64,000 nt of DNA from an uncultured Eubacteriales bacterium (GTDB taxonomy: Bacteria; Bacillota_A; Clostridia; Oscillospirales; Oscillospiraceae), in the NCBI GenBank assembly GCA_900319835.1, contig ONPY01000003.1, positions 1 through 64,000 on the forward strand, in the 5' to 3' direction. Below are positions 23,176 through 32,559 of this stretch, one piece after another. Both the position numbers and the translations under genes were made by a program. The notes under the pieces are model-generated. The model saw nothing but the letters and a program-made list of their open reading frames with translations, was not told the DNA's origin and did not search any database. Every line of letters starts with the position of its first letter. Positions within the stretch are counted from its first letter, which is position 1.

Positions 23176-24305
23176 TTATACCGCCAATTCTTTGCAAAGC
23201 AAACTATTATATTGCTTTATTATTGAGTCTATGTTTTCGATCTTTTGCTGTATTCTCTTAACAGATTGCACGAGTGATTCTTGTTCTTTAATATCAGGAA
23301 TATCAATGGTCGTATACTGAAAAAAGCCCGTCATATTCCATGTGCCATTGTCAGCGCTCGAAACATAAGAGAGAAACTCTTTTCGATACTGAATGCTTAG
23401 CCAATTCAGGTCAATCTCATATGGTGAGGTGTTTTTTACAAATAGGATATATGCGTGATCGTTGATGGTATACTTTCCCGGCTCAAGGAATCGTGTTTGT
23501 CCTGCCTTCCCGTTCCTAGTCACCAAAAGCCCTTCCTTGTTCTTAAACACCTTTAATAGATGACCGTTTATCTTGCACAGAGGGATAGTCCCCATCATTG
23601 TGCGTTCTTCGGTCGCGCTCGACAAAACATCGTATCGCTCAGTTTTGAGCTGTAACGCATGATAAATGAATTCTTCTGTAAGACCATTGTTTCCGCTCAT
23701 ATAGTCAATACACTTTGAGATAGGAATATCTTTTGCCTGAAAGGATTTATACTCTATGGCAAGGTCTTTTCCTAAAATGGCCGCCAATTCTTCTTTGCAG
23801 TGTGATAGTTGTTCAATTAGTGCTGAAATCCTTTTTATTTCTTTAAGTGCATGGCACTGGACAGAAAAAGGGGGAAGGTTAAACTCCTCATCATAAATCT
23901 GAGTCAATGACAGAGTTTTTGATCCATCACTCACACTTAGATTGCGGTAAAAGTTCTGAAGATATATTGCGAAAAACTCTAGGTTTACTATCTCTCTCGC
24001 ATCTTCACGAAGAGTAATAAAACCAGCATGATGATTAAGAGAGAAACGTTCTCCAGATTTATACGTCATGCTTCCTGCACTGCCGTCCAAGCTTATTATG
24101 ATCCCTTCTCCGCTAAATACTGTAATAGGGACGCCTTTTTTGTTTTGGCAGAGATAGAGATTCTACGCTCAGTAGAGTGATGCTCTTTATTGCCACCATA
24201 GAGGGGAATAAACTCGTCCCCATTTTGTATTGACGCATACACCGCTTCATCAGTTAGCGCGTAATTACCCTTTTCAATTTCATTAAAGACATCACGAAAC
24301 CTCAT
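23176..24305 (-). pseudogene. hsdS: Specificity subunit (HsdS/BcgIB-like), frameshifted
   Basis: Two reading frames (24305-24096 and continuing to 23176) together give a specificity subunit of about 375 aa. The first target-recognition half includes GDEFIPLYGGNKEHH; the second includes GNNGLTEEFIYHALQ and KAGQTRFLEPGKYTINDHAYI. Each half ends in a coiled-coil helix (IKRISALIEQL..., RIQQKIENIDSIIKQYN). Restoring one A in the A6 tract on the coding strand (24136-24141) joins the frames as KKGVPITVFSGEGIIISLDG. The start overlaps the methylase stop by ATGA. Confidence 0.88.
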
Positions 24306-26335
24306 TTCAGCAGCCTCCGAATCTCATCCTCAATGGCTTGAATTTCATCGTCAAATTCCTTTTCGTCTATGTAATGGGGAGAATAAGGCCGTAGGTAGTA
24401 TTCCGGTAGCAAGGTTAAATAATGATCATCTAGGATAGTACTAATCTCAATATTGCCGCCTTTCCTTGCCTTTTGCTTTAGGCCTTTCTCATCAATCCAC
24501 TCTGTTTCTTTGCCTTCGCCACTATCATCGAATTTAAGCCACCGCTTCTCGAGAATACCCGGCATTTCAATTCCGTCTGTACTTACCCACCCAGATATCT
24601 CATCATGCATCCATCCATTTCGGTTGTTTCTTAGTTTGGTCGGGAATCGTTTGTCTGAATTCGCAAGTCCATCATTGTCAATAATATACATCCATACCGG
24701 TGTTTCCTGAATCTTTGTAACCTTGCTTGAACGTTTCTTTAGAAACAAAGCATAGGTCTTTTCTTTCGTGTAAGGAGCAAAGGCAAACTTGGGTAATGAG
24801 ACTATTGCATACACCACGCATTTTTCCAATATCTCTTTACGAAGCTTTTTATAGGATGGATTTTCTAACACACCATCCGGGGTAATAACGCAAGCCTTTC
24901 CACCCGGTTTAAGAAGTTCAATTACTTTGCAGATAAAGGCAATCTCTGTTCGGTTTGTAGAAATAACATCTGTCTTTGCCTTAATTGTACCATTCCCATA
25001 AGGGGGGTTGGTAATCACATACTTATATGTTTTCTTGAGAGCCGCTTTTCCTGCTTCTTTTGCCGGTTTCAAGGAGTTATCAGAGTACATATGAGTATGA
25101 CCATCCCCAACAAGAAACATATTAAGCCGGGTTCTCGATATGTTCTCATCTCTAACATCAACCCCATAGAAGCAACGTTGCGCTAAGAACTCCTTTGCTT
25201 CCGCATCAAAGGTTCCTGCTTTATCGTAATTGCTTTGTAATACTTTAAAGCTCTCAGTCAAAAAGCCACCTGTTCCGCAGGCTGGGTCAATTATTGAAAA
25301 CTCACTATCTCTATCATACATTGTTTCGCTCTCTAAAAGCAGTTTCGAGAAGATGTGCGTATAGTGTCTGCGTGTAAAGTATTCTCCGAAGTCCTTCTTC
25401 TCCTTCGAAGAGGCAAACATTTCATAAACAGCGCCGAAAAGATCAAAGCCTGTTCCATGGAGAGGCTTCATAGAATCAATGATCTCATAAATCTGCTTTA
25501 CATCATCAACATCAACAAGCGCCTTGCTTTTTCCGTCGCCATTAATAGCAATCCGGACAACTTCCATTACATTTTTAAACTCTTTAAAAGTTGTTTCTTC
25601 TTCGAGCCGCGTAATGTAGCCTACAAGGTTATTCTTGATTTTTTCGGCAACAGTATCATTACACGTTGACCAATATACTTTGGATGAGTCTTTGTTCCCG
25701 TCAATTTCCTCTTTTTCTTCGAAATATTCTAATGCGACAAAACCAACCGTAAAATCTATCTTCTGAACATTGTCTTTGAAGTTAATTCCACGATAGACAC
25801 CGGCAAGTTCCCATAGCTTTTTATTAAAGATCGCTTCAGAAATCGTCGAGATAGAGTCAACGTTTGTGTTTATTGCATCTAAATCGGGATTATTTGTAAG
25901 CTTGTTCTTTATAAGGCGATAGATATCTATCGTCTGAAACTCTCTGATTGGATTTCCATTTAACGTAAGCTGCTTTAGTGTCCTTGCGTTATAAAAATAT
26001 GTAGTCTTACAGTTGGTAACAATGAAATATGGGAGGCCAAGTTTTGGCGCCTTGATTTTGCCCTGTTTTACTGCATCTTTCCAATCCGAATCGTCAACGC
26101 TGCAATCATCTTTCGCCTCGGCGTATGCAACGAGATTATCAATATATTGCTTATCATTGGTTCCATCGTATTCAAATTCGGAAATGAGAATATCCGGACG
26201 TTTTGAGCCTGTATAAGCGGAGAACGTGGTATCATTTACAATTTGACGAAAAGGAATGCTCAGCTGAGCTACCAAAACTTCATTGATCAATCTACTGACA
26301 GAAAGTGCTTCCTGCTTTTTCTTTGCTTTAGCCAT
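24302..26335 (-). CDS. Fused restriction-methylation subunit (type IIB/IIG, BcgI-like)
   Basis: This 677-aa protein has an N-terminal PD-(D/E)xK-like domain (KRPDILISEFEYDG ... LVAYAEAKDD, about 49-95), resembling the HsdR N-terminal domain. An N6-adenine methylase follows: DPACGTGGFLTESF for AdoMet binding and ITNPPYGNGT as the catalytic NPPY motif. There is no separate HsdR helicase gene. Nuclease plus methylase in one chain with a separate S subunit is the BcgI-like layout. Lower GC than the chromosome indicates transfer. Confidence 0.85.
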   Translation of the reverse strand: MAKAKKKQEALSVSRLINEVLVAQLSIPFRQIVNDTTFSAYTGSKRPDILISEFEYDGTNDKQYIDNLVAYAEAKDDCSVDDSDWKDAVKQGKIKAPKLGLPYFIVTNCKTTYFYNARTLKQLTLNGNPIREFQTIDIYRLIKNKLTNNPDLDAINTNVDSISTISEAIFNKKLWELAGVYRGINFKDNVQKIDFTVGFVALEYFEEKEEIDGNKDSSKVYWSTCNDTVAEKIKNNLVGYITRLEEETTFKEFKNVMEVVRIAINGDGKSKALVDVDDVKQIYEIIDSMKPLHGTGFDLFGAVYEMFASSKEKKDFGEYFTRRHYTHIFSKLLLESETMYDRDSEFSIIDPACGTGGFLTESFKVLQSNYDKAGTFDAEAKEFLAQRCFYGVDVRDENISRTRLNMFLVGDGHTHMYSDNSLKPAKEAGKAALKKTYKYVITNPPYGNGTIKAKTDVISTNRTEIAFICKVIELLKPGGKACVITPDGVLENPSYKKLRKEILEKCVVYAIVSLPKFAFAPYTKEKTYALFLKKRSSKVTKIQETPVWMYIIDNDGLANSDKRFPTKLRNNRNGWMHDEISGWVSTDGIEMPGILEKRWLKFDDSGEGKETEWIDEKGLKQKARKGGNIEISTILDDHYLTLLPEYYLRPYSPHYIDEKEFDDEIQAIEDEIRRLLK

Positions 26336-26400
26336 TTTAGTCCCTCCACTCTGTTTTCCTAATAATACTTATTTATCTAACATCAGCTTACATTATCTAT

Positions 26401-27759
26401 CTAATTCAAAGCATTTATATCCTTATATGATTCTGCCCCCAAGAACATCACATCATAGATCGGCAGATAGGTGATTTTGCCATTCGTCGTAATCTCTCGG
26501 GTGTTGGACAGGACATAGGCCTTCTTTACATGATAGTCCTCGTTCTTCACAAAAGAGTTAAGGGCGCTGTGGACAGTGTAGTCCTTCCCAGACTTGACCT
26601 CGATGGGAACAGCGGACAGGCTGTCGTAATCGTCGATCAGATAATCAACCTCGCCCTTGTTGCGGTTGTCGTAATAAAACAGAGTATAGCCGTGGGCGAT
26701 GAGCTCGCTGGCTACTACGCTCTCATACACCGAACCAAGGTTTACGCTGCGTTCATCGTCCAAGATCGCGCGGATATTGCTGCCGTACAGAACGTCGGTC
26801 AAAAGCCCCACGTCGTTCAGATAGAGTTTGAGAAGATTTTTGCCGACCGCCTGCGTAAGCGGGAACACCGGCGTGGAGATCGCGTTGACGTCCAGGACGA
26901 TCCCCGCAGAGATCAGATATTCAAATTCGTCCTGATAATCGGAGAAACGCTTGCCGCGTTTGTCCTCAATATCCTGAAATACCACGCGCTTCTTTTTGCT
27001 CTCCAGATTGGAGGGGATCATGTCATAGATCCTGCGGATCTTCAGCTTACGGTTGTTGTCCGCTTCATACTTCGACGCATCATCGGCATAGAACGCGCGG
27101 ATATCGCGGTGGATCGCGCGCACCTTCACGATGTTCGTATCGGCAATAAAGGAGTTGACGGCGTCCGGCAGCCCGCCGATCAGCAGATATTTCTTAAAAA
27201 GATCCATGACCTTCTCATGCGCCGCTGCGTCCAGACTCTCACCGGCCTGGAACTTCTCGCGCATTGTGTCGATCGCAAAGCGGTTAAAGCCGTTGGCGAG
27301 AAGGAACTCTTCAAAGTCCAGCGGGAACATGCGCTTGACCTCGATGCTGCCGATGGGGATCGAGCTTGTCTTCTTCAATGTCACGCCAAGCAGCGAGCCG
27401 CTTGCGATGTAGGTGAACTTGTCGTCCTGCTTCAAAAATTTGAGCATGGTCAGCAGATGGGGATAGGCCTGGATCTCGTCGAGGAAGATCAGCGTATTTT
27501 TCTTCTCGCCCATTTTTTCGCCGGCGATGGTGCTGACCTGGAAATAAAAGTCCCTGACAGTGCGCACTTGCTCAAAGAGCTTCGGGCCGTTTTGATCCTC
27601 CGCGAAGTTCAGCTCGATGTAGTTTTCAAAAAGCTGCTGCCCGACGTAGCGGATGATAAAGGTCTTGCCGATCTGCCGCGCGCCGTCGATGATCAGCACT
27701 TTGTTGGAGTCCGACTTCAGATAGTCCTCGATATACGGTTGGATTTTTCGGTATAACAT
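26401..27759 (-). CDS. AAA ATPase with DUF4143
   Basis: This 452-aa protein belongs to the AAA_14 plus DUF4143 group: Walker A IIDGARQIGKTFI (about 24-36), Walker B TLIFLDEIQAYP (about 90), sensor YIASGSLLGVTL, and a C-terminal nuclease-like segment NRNKGEVDYLI...IPIEVKSGKDY. Such proteins are frequent on mobile elements; function unknown. ATG 27759 follows GGAGGTGCGCT. It lies 66 nt upstream of the restriction-modification gene on the same strand, so a defence role or shared transcription is possible. Confidence 0.85.
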   Translation of the reverse strand: MLYRKIQPYIEDYLKSDSNKVLIIDGARQIGKTFIIRYVGQQLFENYIELNFAEDQNGPKLFEQVRTVRDFYFQVSTIAGEKMGEKKNTLIFLDEIQAYPHLLTMLKFLKQDDKFTYIASGSLLGVTLKKTSSIPIGSIEVKRMFPLDFEEFLLANGFNRFAIDTMREKFQAGESLDAAAHEKVMDLFKKYLLIGGLPDAVNSFIADTNIVKVRAIHRDIRAFYADDASKYEADNNRKLKIRRIYDMIPSNLESKKKRVVFQDIEDKRGKRFSDYQDEFEYLISAGIVLDVNAISTPVFPLTQAVGKNLLKLYLNDVGLLTDVLYGSNIRAILDDERSVNLGSVYESVVASELIAHGYTLFYYDNRNKGEVDYLIDDYDSLSAVPIEVKSGKDYTVHSALNSFVKNEDYHVKKAYVLSNTREITTNGKITYLPIYDVMFLGAESYKDINALN

Positions 27760-27905
27760 AGCGCACCTCCGCACTTTTCAGCAGAGTCTCTTCTCGGTGA
27801 AATACACATTTCAATATTTCAAGCGAGATATGATTCACACATTTCAATCTTTATTATACTCAAAAAATCGCACAAATCAATAGCCGGTGCAAAAAGAAAA
27901 TTTTT

Positions 27906-27918
27906 GAGTAATTTACTC
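27906..27918. promoter_or_regulatory. Operator palindrome GAGTAA-T-TTACTC
   Basis: Perfect palindrome upstream of the LexA-like gene promoter. A related but imperfect site, GGAGCAAATAACTCC, lies between promoter and start codon at about 27974-27988. Likely repressor-binding sites. Confidence 0.55.
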
Positions 27919-27926
27919 CAAAAAGC

Positions 27927-27957
27927 GCTTGACATTTCTGTCAAGCAGCGTTACTAT
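27927..27957 (+). promoter_or_regulatory. Promoter of the LexA-like gene inside an inverted repeat
   Basis: TTGACA (27929-27934), 17-bp spacer, TACTAT (27952-27957). The -35 box lies in a perfect inverted repeat GCTTGACA-TTTC-TGTCAAGC (27927-27946), suggesting direct regulation of RNA polymerase binding. Confidence 0.8.
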
Positions 27958-28009
27958 TAGCACACAAAACAAATGGAGCAAATAACTCCGTTATGAATGA
28001 GGTGTTTGT

Positions 28010-28633
28010 ATGCGCCCCAAAATGAATTCCCGGAAAGAGGTCATCGCGCAGTTTGTTACCGCCTATTACGAACAGCATGACCGCTTCCCCAGCGAAAAGA
28101 ATATCGTGGACGCAACCGGCATTCCGGCTGGATCGGTTCATCGTTATTTGAATGAAATGAAAGAAAGCGGCGAGTTTGTTTCCGACGGCGGCCGTCGCAG
28201 CACTAGGCCGGAAGAACTGAATCATGTAAGCAGCAAGAACATCATGCGTGTGCTTGGCTTTGTCGCTTGCGGCCCCGGTCAGGAGGAAGAGGAACGCTTC
28301 ATCGAGTACATTCACATGCCGGAGTGCATGGTGGGCAAAGGCGAATGCTTCGCGCTGATTGCCAAAGGCGAAAGCATGATCGGCGCGGGCGTTCATCCCG
28401 GAGATTATGTGATTGTGCGCAGACAGCAGACCGCAAGGCCCGGCGATCTGATCATTGCCCTCTCTGACGGAAAGAATAATTTGAAGAAGCTGGCCCTGGA
28501 TGAAAAGAATCAGAAATACATTTTGCAGTCCTGCAATCCGGATAAGGAAGCGTTTCCGGATATCATTGTAGATGAGCTGCAGATCCAGGGCATCGCGATC
28601 GGAGTTTATCACAGCCTTGAAAAAGAAACATGA
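28010..28633 (+). CDS. LexA/S24-type self-cleaving repressor
   Basis: This 207-aa protein has an N-terminal winged helix (FVTAYYEQHDRFPSEKNIVD, GIPAGSVHRYLNEM) and a C-terminal S24 peptidase domain. Candidate catalytic residues are Ser122 in GESMIGAGVHPGDYV and Lys159/160 in NNLKKLAL. The cleavage bond would be Cys87-Gly88 (FVACGPG), as in UmuD, rather than the Ala-Gly of typical LexA. It probably represses element genes until DNA damage triggers cleavage. It has its own promoter and nearby palindromes, implying autoregulation. Confidence 0.88.
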   Translation: MRPKMNSRKEVIAQFVTAYYEQHDRFPSEKNIVDATGIPAGSVHRYLNEMKESGEFVSDGGRRSTRPEELNHVSSKNIMRVLGFVACGPGQEEEERFIEYIHMPECMVGKGECFALIAKGESMIGAGVHPGDYVIVRRQQTARPGDLIIALSDGKNNLKKLALDEKNQKYILQSCNPDKEAFPDIIVDELQIQGIAIGVYHSLEKET

Positions 28634-28721
28634 TTATGAAACGCTATCAGTTTTGCGCCAGGATGGAGATGTTTTGCTGGTCTGCAGGAAGGGTTTTAAT
28701 CCAGAGGGGGAAAGAAATCCT

Positions 28722-28814
28722 ATGCTCAAATGCCCTGTCTGCAGGAAAAACCTACACCGGGTTTGGAAACCGTATATAAAGAATGACACAATTCTTTTCA
28801 ACCGTGAGAGCTAA
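28722..28814 (+). CDS. Possible truncated cysteine-rich KTR-type peptide
   Basis: A 30-aa frame, MLKCPVCRKNLHRVW..., follows GAGGGGGAAAGAAATCCT. It has one CPVC knuckle and a KNDTILFN stretch that resembles the first half of the small cysteine-rich KTR proteins common on clostridial transposons, which normally carry a second CxxC. It may be a broken copy. Weak evidence. Confidence 0.3.
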   Translation: MLKCPVCRKNLHRVWKPYIKNDTILFNRES

Positions 28815-28849
28815 TATGTAAAGGGTAGTTTCTGCTACCTAATACATAT
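28814..28849. repeat. Bipartite inverted repeat
   Basis: ATATGTA ... GGTAG-tttctg-CTACC ... TACATAT, a two-step hairpin upstream of the tnpV gene. It could be an operator, attenuator or recombination-related site. Confidence 0.5.
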
Positions 28850-28960
28850 GACTGCGGCTCATTTGTGGTAAATTGCGTTGCAGTTGTAAGAAAGGAGCGT
28901 AGAACAGGCGCAGACCTCTAACTGCAAACCATTATATCACAAGAAAGGAGAGCCCTGCTC

Positions 28961-29335
28961 ATGAAATCTATTTTTGAGAAAATGGGCGGTACATACCGCC
29001 AGGAGGGGGACTATCTTCTTCCGAACCTGTCTCTGCCTCCCGATCTGGAGAAATACCAGATCGGCAAATATGGCCGGATGCGGCACCGGTTCCTGAAAGA
29101 GCACCGCCGAGCTCTGTATACCAGCCTGATGCTCGAAGGAACGCTGACAAGGCACCTTGCCGAGATCGACCGCTCCTGCAATGACCGGCTGGAGGTCATT
29201 GAGACGGCCATGATGAAGCGGGAAGGCGTGACCGAAGCCCTGAAAGCATCCGATCAAATGGAATGGGTCCGCCGCCGAAACTCCATCCGCAGCCGCGCAG
29301 AAGAAGTCATCCTGACAGAACTTGTATATGCCTGA
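28961..29335 (+). CDS. tnpV: TnpV-family protein
   Basis: This 124-aa protein aligns by eye with the first 120 residues of the fusion at 19689: FEKMGGTYRQEGDYLLPNL, IGKYGRMRHRFLKEHRRALY, LTRHLAEID, RSRAEEVILTELVY. TnpV is a conserved protein of Tn4451/4453-type mobilisable transposons; its function is not established. It has a good GAAAGGAGAGCCCTGCTC leader and belongs with the tnpW/tnpX genes further right. Confidence 0.85.
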   Translation: MKSIFEKMGGTYRQEGDYLLPNLSLPPDLEKYQIGKYGRMRHRFLKEHRRALYTSLMLEGTLTRHLAEIDRSCNDRLEVIETAMMKREGVTEALKASDQMEWVRRRNSIRSRAEEVILTELVYA

Positions 29336-29380
29336 AGAAAATGCCCGTTACCGGCTTCGTGCTGATAACGGGCATTATCA

Positions 29381-30826
29381 TTATTCTTTTGCCCTAATAA
29401 ATCTATACTTGCCTTTACCAAAACCACTGACAGCTTCGAGCAAGCCTGCGTCTTTCAATTTGTTAATCAGGTTTCCTGCGGACGTTACAGAATCCTTCGT
29501 GATCGAAGCAACGTCTGTACGGCCAAAGATCCTGTCAGTTCCCATCTGCGCATAAACAGCCCGCGCCTTATCAATCGTCCCTTGACTTGCGTTCAGTTTT
29601 CCAATCGCAACATCAATCGCAACCCCAATCGCAACCTTTTCCGGGTCAACCGAAACCTGCTCGACAGGGACATTGTAATTCAGATTGTAAAGGGTCACGA
29701 TGAAGGAAGAAATATCAGAGTAGAATTTGGGCTCCAGTTCCGGACGGAAGTTGAAAGCGTTGTGGTAATCTTCCTTGATTTTCTTGAATCCGCTGCCCCT
29801 GCGCTCCATGTAATTCATACGGCTGAACACATCGGCAATGACCGGATTGCGCCGCTTGGAAGAAATATTGTCAGTATCAAGATTCTGAACGAGAGAGCCG
29901 TCCATCATGCCACCGGGAGAATAAATCTCCATTCGATCATCAAAAATGTCGATATGGACCTCGCTGCCGAGGATCATATAATCACGATGGATGAGGCCGT
30001 TCACAATACATTCCAGCACAGCCCTTTCCGGATACTCCGGCATTTCGACCCGTCCGCTTCCTGTCTTCTTCCAGCGCTTCTTTGTGTTATTGCGAACAAA
30101 CTCTTCCCCACCCTGGAGAAGTGTAATCAGACTCCCGCTGATTTCCTTATCGTCCAGTGCCTCCATGACGCCGGAAGCCTTGGAAAGTCCATACCATCTG
30201 GTGCAGAAAATGCGGGAAAAACGCATTGGAGATTCGTCTGCAAGCAAGGCTCCGGCATTGGTCAGCATGCCGTCTTCGTCAACCAGCCCAAAGGACAGAA
30301 AATCAGAGTCTTCCAGTTCAAGCCCTGTCCGCTGCCTGTAAACGGAGCGCAGCTTTGTAAATGCATACCGATCTAACGGATAGCGAGAGGAAAGGCTGTC
30401 ATAAGTGCTGCCGCTTCCACGCAGAACAAGCCGCTTTAACGCCGTAGCGTCGGCAGGAACACTTTCATTGCCGATTCTTACGTATGCGATCCGGTTGCCA
30501 TCTCCAATGTAGTAATAAGGCGTCTCCTGCCCAGCAGGCACCTTCACGATAATAAAATCTTTGTCGTTTTCGGAATGATTCTCCAGAATGATCTGCGGGA
30601 TCGGGTCCATTTTGGTTTTGACCGTCTCGCTGATTTTCTCCGAGACATCTTTCGCATCTTTGAGGCCAACCAATTCTTCATCGTCAGATACGCCGAAAAT
30701 CAGTGCACCGCCGATGCCGTTTGCAAAAGCGCTGATGCTTTTGAGCCAGCTTTTGGGCTTGCGCTCTTCCAGCATTTCCTTCTTGTCATATTCGGTTGCC
30801 TCGCCGATATAATCAGAAATCCTCAT
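29381..30826 (-). CDS. Schlafen/AlbA_2-type ATP-binding regulator
   Basis: This 481-aa protein has an N-terminal AlbA_2 (Schlafen-like) domain: EYDKKEMLEERKPKSWLKSI, FANGIGGALIFGVSDDEELVG. A GHKL-like middle region follows (ERAVLECIVNGLIHRDY, IDIFDDRMEIYSPGGM, RRNPVIADVFSRMNYMERRGSG). A C-terminal winged helix (DVASITKDSVTSAGNLINKL) completes it. Such proteins are usually annotated as putative DNA- or RNA-binding ATPases and are common on mobile elements; some act in antiphage defence. ATG 30826 is preferred over an upstream GTG. It is 15 nt downstream of the zinc-finger gene. Confidence 0.85.
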   Translation of the reverse strand: MRISDYIGEATEYDKKEMLEERKPKSWLKSISAFANGIGGALIFGVSDDEELVGLKDAKDVSEKISETVKTKMDPIPQIILENHSENDKDFIIVKVPAGQETPYYYIGDGNRIAYVRIGNESVPADATALKRLVLRGSGSTYDSLSSRYPLDRYAFTKLRSVYRQRTGLELEDSDFLSFGLVDEDGMLTNAGALLADESPMRFSRIFCTRWYGLSKASGVMEALDDKEISGSLITLLQGGEEFVRNNTKKRWKKTGSGRVEMPEYPERAVLECIVNGLIHRDYMILGSEVHIDIFDDRMEIYSPGGMMDGSLVQNLDTDNISSKRRNPVIADVFSRMNYMERRGSGFKKIKEDYHNAFNFRPELEPKFYSDISSFIVTLYNLNYNVPVEQVSVDPEKVAIGVAIDVAIGKLNASQGTIDKARAVYAQMGTDRIFGRTDVASITKDSVTSAGNLINKLKDAGLLEAVSGFGKGKYRFIRAKE

Positions 30827-30841
30827 AGAAATGCACACCTC

Positions 30842-31753
30842 TCATTCCGATTCGTTTTCTTTCTTCTTCGCCCGGCTCTTATACACGTTATGCCGGTTCT
30901 TGCACTCATGGCTGCAAAACTCATTGCTGGGACGGCTGGCGACAAAGACCTTCGTGCAGTGCTTGCACAGCCGCAGCGGCGTCTTTTCGTCAGTTAGCAT
31001 AAAGCTGAACATCATCTGAATACCAAGGAGTAGAGAATGAAAATCCCAGACAATCGTCGGCTTGTCCAGGAGCTCTATATGGTAGCTCGGCGCATTCCCG
31101 TCAAAGGCCGCCATGCTCTGCCGGAACAGGTTCCGGGTATCCTCATCGCTTGTGTCGTAATCCTCGTAATACAGGAAGCTCGTGGAAAAGATGAAGATCC
31201 AGTCGGTGAACTGCTGCTTCAGCCAGTCATAGCGTTCCGCATACTCCCGCTGGAATCCCATGTTGACCGCCATGGGCCGGTCGCTCATGGTCATGGCGAG
31301 GGCCATCATAGCCTTGTCGCCCTCAATATTCCACATGGATTCGATCCCATGCTTAACCACGTCCGGCTTCTCAAAGGGGAAGAACAGGGCGAGATATTCC
31401 ATCGTAGCCATGGACTCCGCCTTGATAAACGGATTCTTTGGCAGATATACCGCCTCGTAATCCATAAACTTCGGCGTCGTGGGCAGCGCCGTCATGAGCC
31501 CGAACAGTCCGTATTTTACGGCAAAGTTCTGGATCGCCTTCTGGATCTCCGGGTCCGGCTTCTTGCTCATGCACATCCGCCCGATATTCAATGCGTCCAG
31601 GACAAGCTGCTGCGCATCCCGCAGCGGATCATAGATCCCCGGCTGCGCGTCTCTTGTCGGCGTCAGGTATAGCTTGCCGTCCTCCGCCTTTTTCCATTCA
31701 TAGCTGCTGTATCGCACCCAGGACGAGCTGGTGCGTTCAAACAAGGTGTTCAT
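30842..31753 (-). CDS. Uncharacterised protein with C-terminal zinc finger
   Basis: This 303-aa protein has a long helical N-terminal region without recognised motifs and a C-terminal zinc finger of CGNR-like type: LCKHCTKVFVASRPSNEFCS followed by HECKNRHNVYKSRAKKK. The four cysteines and the basic tail suggest nucleic-acid binding. Similar proteins occur on clostridial integrative elements. It is upstream of, and probably co-transcribed with, the Schlafen-like gene. Function unknown. Confidence 0.65.
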   Translation of the reverse strand: MNTLFERTSSSWVRYSSYEWKKAEDGKLYLTPTRDAQPGIYDPLRDAQQLVLDALNIGRMCMSKKPDPEIQKAIQNFAVKYGLFGLMTALPTTPKFMDYEAVYLPKNPFIKAESMATMEYLALFFPFEKPDVVKHGIESMWNIEGDKAMMALAMTMSDRPMAVNMGFQREYAERYDWLKQQFTDWIFIFSTSFLYYEDYDTSDEDTRNLFRQSMAAFDGNAPSYHIELLDKPTIVWDFHSLLLGIQMMFSFMLTDEKTPLRLCKHCTKVFVASRPSNEFCSHECKNRHNVYKSRAKKKENESE

Positions 31754-31821
31754 GCGTCACCTCCGTGTAACCGATATAAGCAAAAACGCTATTACAATTA
31801 TACCGACCGATCCTGCCCAAG

Positions 31822-32559
31822 TCAAGACCCGGCTTCTGTTTCGGCGAGGAATTCCCGCTCATCTTTGGTCATCGGCAGCCCCAGATCCTTCCGGCGTTTC
31901 AGCTCCGGAAGGATCTTTTTTCTTATCTTTTTCAGCAGGGTGCTTTTCACCTTTCGGATGTTCCGGTCCGTCTGTCCTCTGAGAGATCCTATCAGCTTTG
32001 TCGAATACGCCCGGATCGCCGAGAAGTACAGGATCTCCTTATGATCTTCGGACAGCAGAGAGAGGGCCTTTGACATGTATTCCTCTGTTACCAGCTCATG
32101 GATATCATAGGGACAGTTGAAGATGGTGTCGATGAAGTCTCCCTTTTGCCGCTGCCGTTCCAGGACGCTGTTCATCCTGTCCGGGAAACGCGGGCCGTCT
32201 TCTTTTGCTCCGTAGTCGATGGGCAGATCATCCCCGCTGCGGCTGACCTCATGGTAGCGTTCCCTGCGTTCCCTGTTGGCGTCCAGCTTATCCCACCAGG
32301 TAATCACATCATTCCAGTCTGAGACGGTGCGGGCGGCGGACTCCAGACGGGCCAGGGCTTCCTGCTCCAGCTCCCGCTTGAGCTTCTGTTTTGCGGGAGG
32401 CTCCTGCTTTTCGAGGGAACGCCGTTCACCTCTTTCCAACTCGATAGTCAGGGTTTCTTCCTGTTCTATGGCAAGGTTTCTTTGCTGCCCTTCGGATAAT
32501 TCTTCTTCCGGATCAAAGCCGTCGGAAGACTCTTTTTCCCATTCATCCACCGTTCGCAC
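31822..32559 (-). CDS. Sigma-70 region 4-like protein
   Basis: This 245-aa protein has an acidic, low-complexity N-terminal third (EEELSEGQQRNLAIEQEET) followed by a C-terminal helix-turn-helix region, ALSLLSEDHKEILYFSAIRA and GSLRGQTDRNIRKVKSTLLKKI, like sigma-70 region 4. No region 2 is visible, so it is more likely an accessory regulator or anti-/co-sigma factor than a full sigma factor. It is divergent from tnpW/tnpX and could control them. Confidence 0.65.
   Translation of the reverse strand: MRTVDEWEKESSDGFDPEEELSEGQQRNLAIEQEETLTIELERGERRSLEKQEPPAKQKLKRELEQEALARLESAARTVSDWNDVITWWDKLDANRERRERYHEVSRSGDDLPIDYGAKEDGPRFPDRMNSVLERQRQKGDFIDTIFNCPYDIHELVTEEYMSKALSLLSEDHKEILYFSAIRAYSTKLIGSLRGQTDRNIRKVKSTLLKKIRKKILPELKRRKDLGLPMTKDEREFLAETEAGS

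Noticed and set aside
31822..32559. Full ECF or sigma-70 factor
   Set aside because: Only a region 4-like helix-turn-helix is visible; a region 2 core-binding helix is not found in the acidic N-terminal part.
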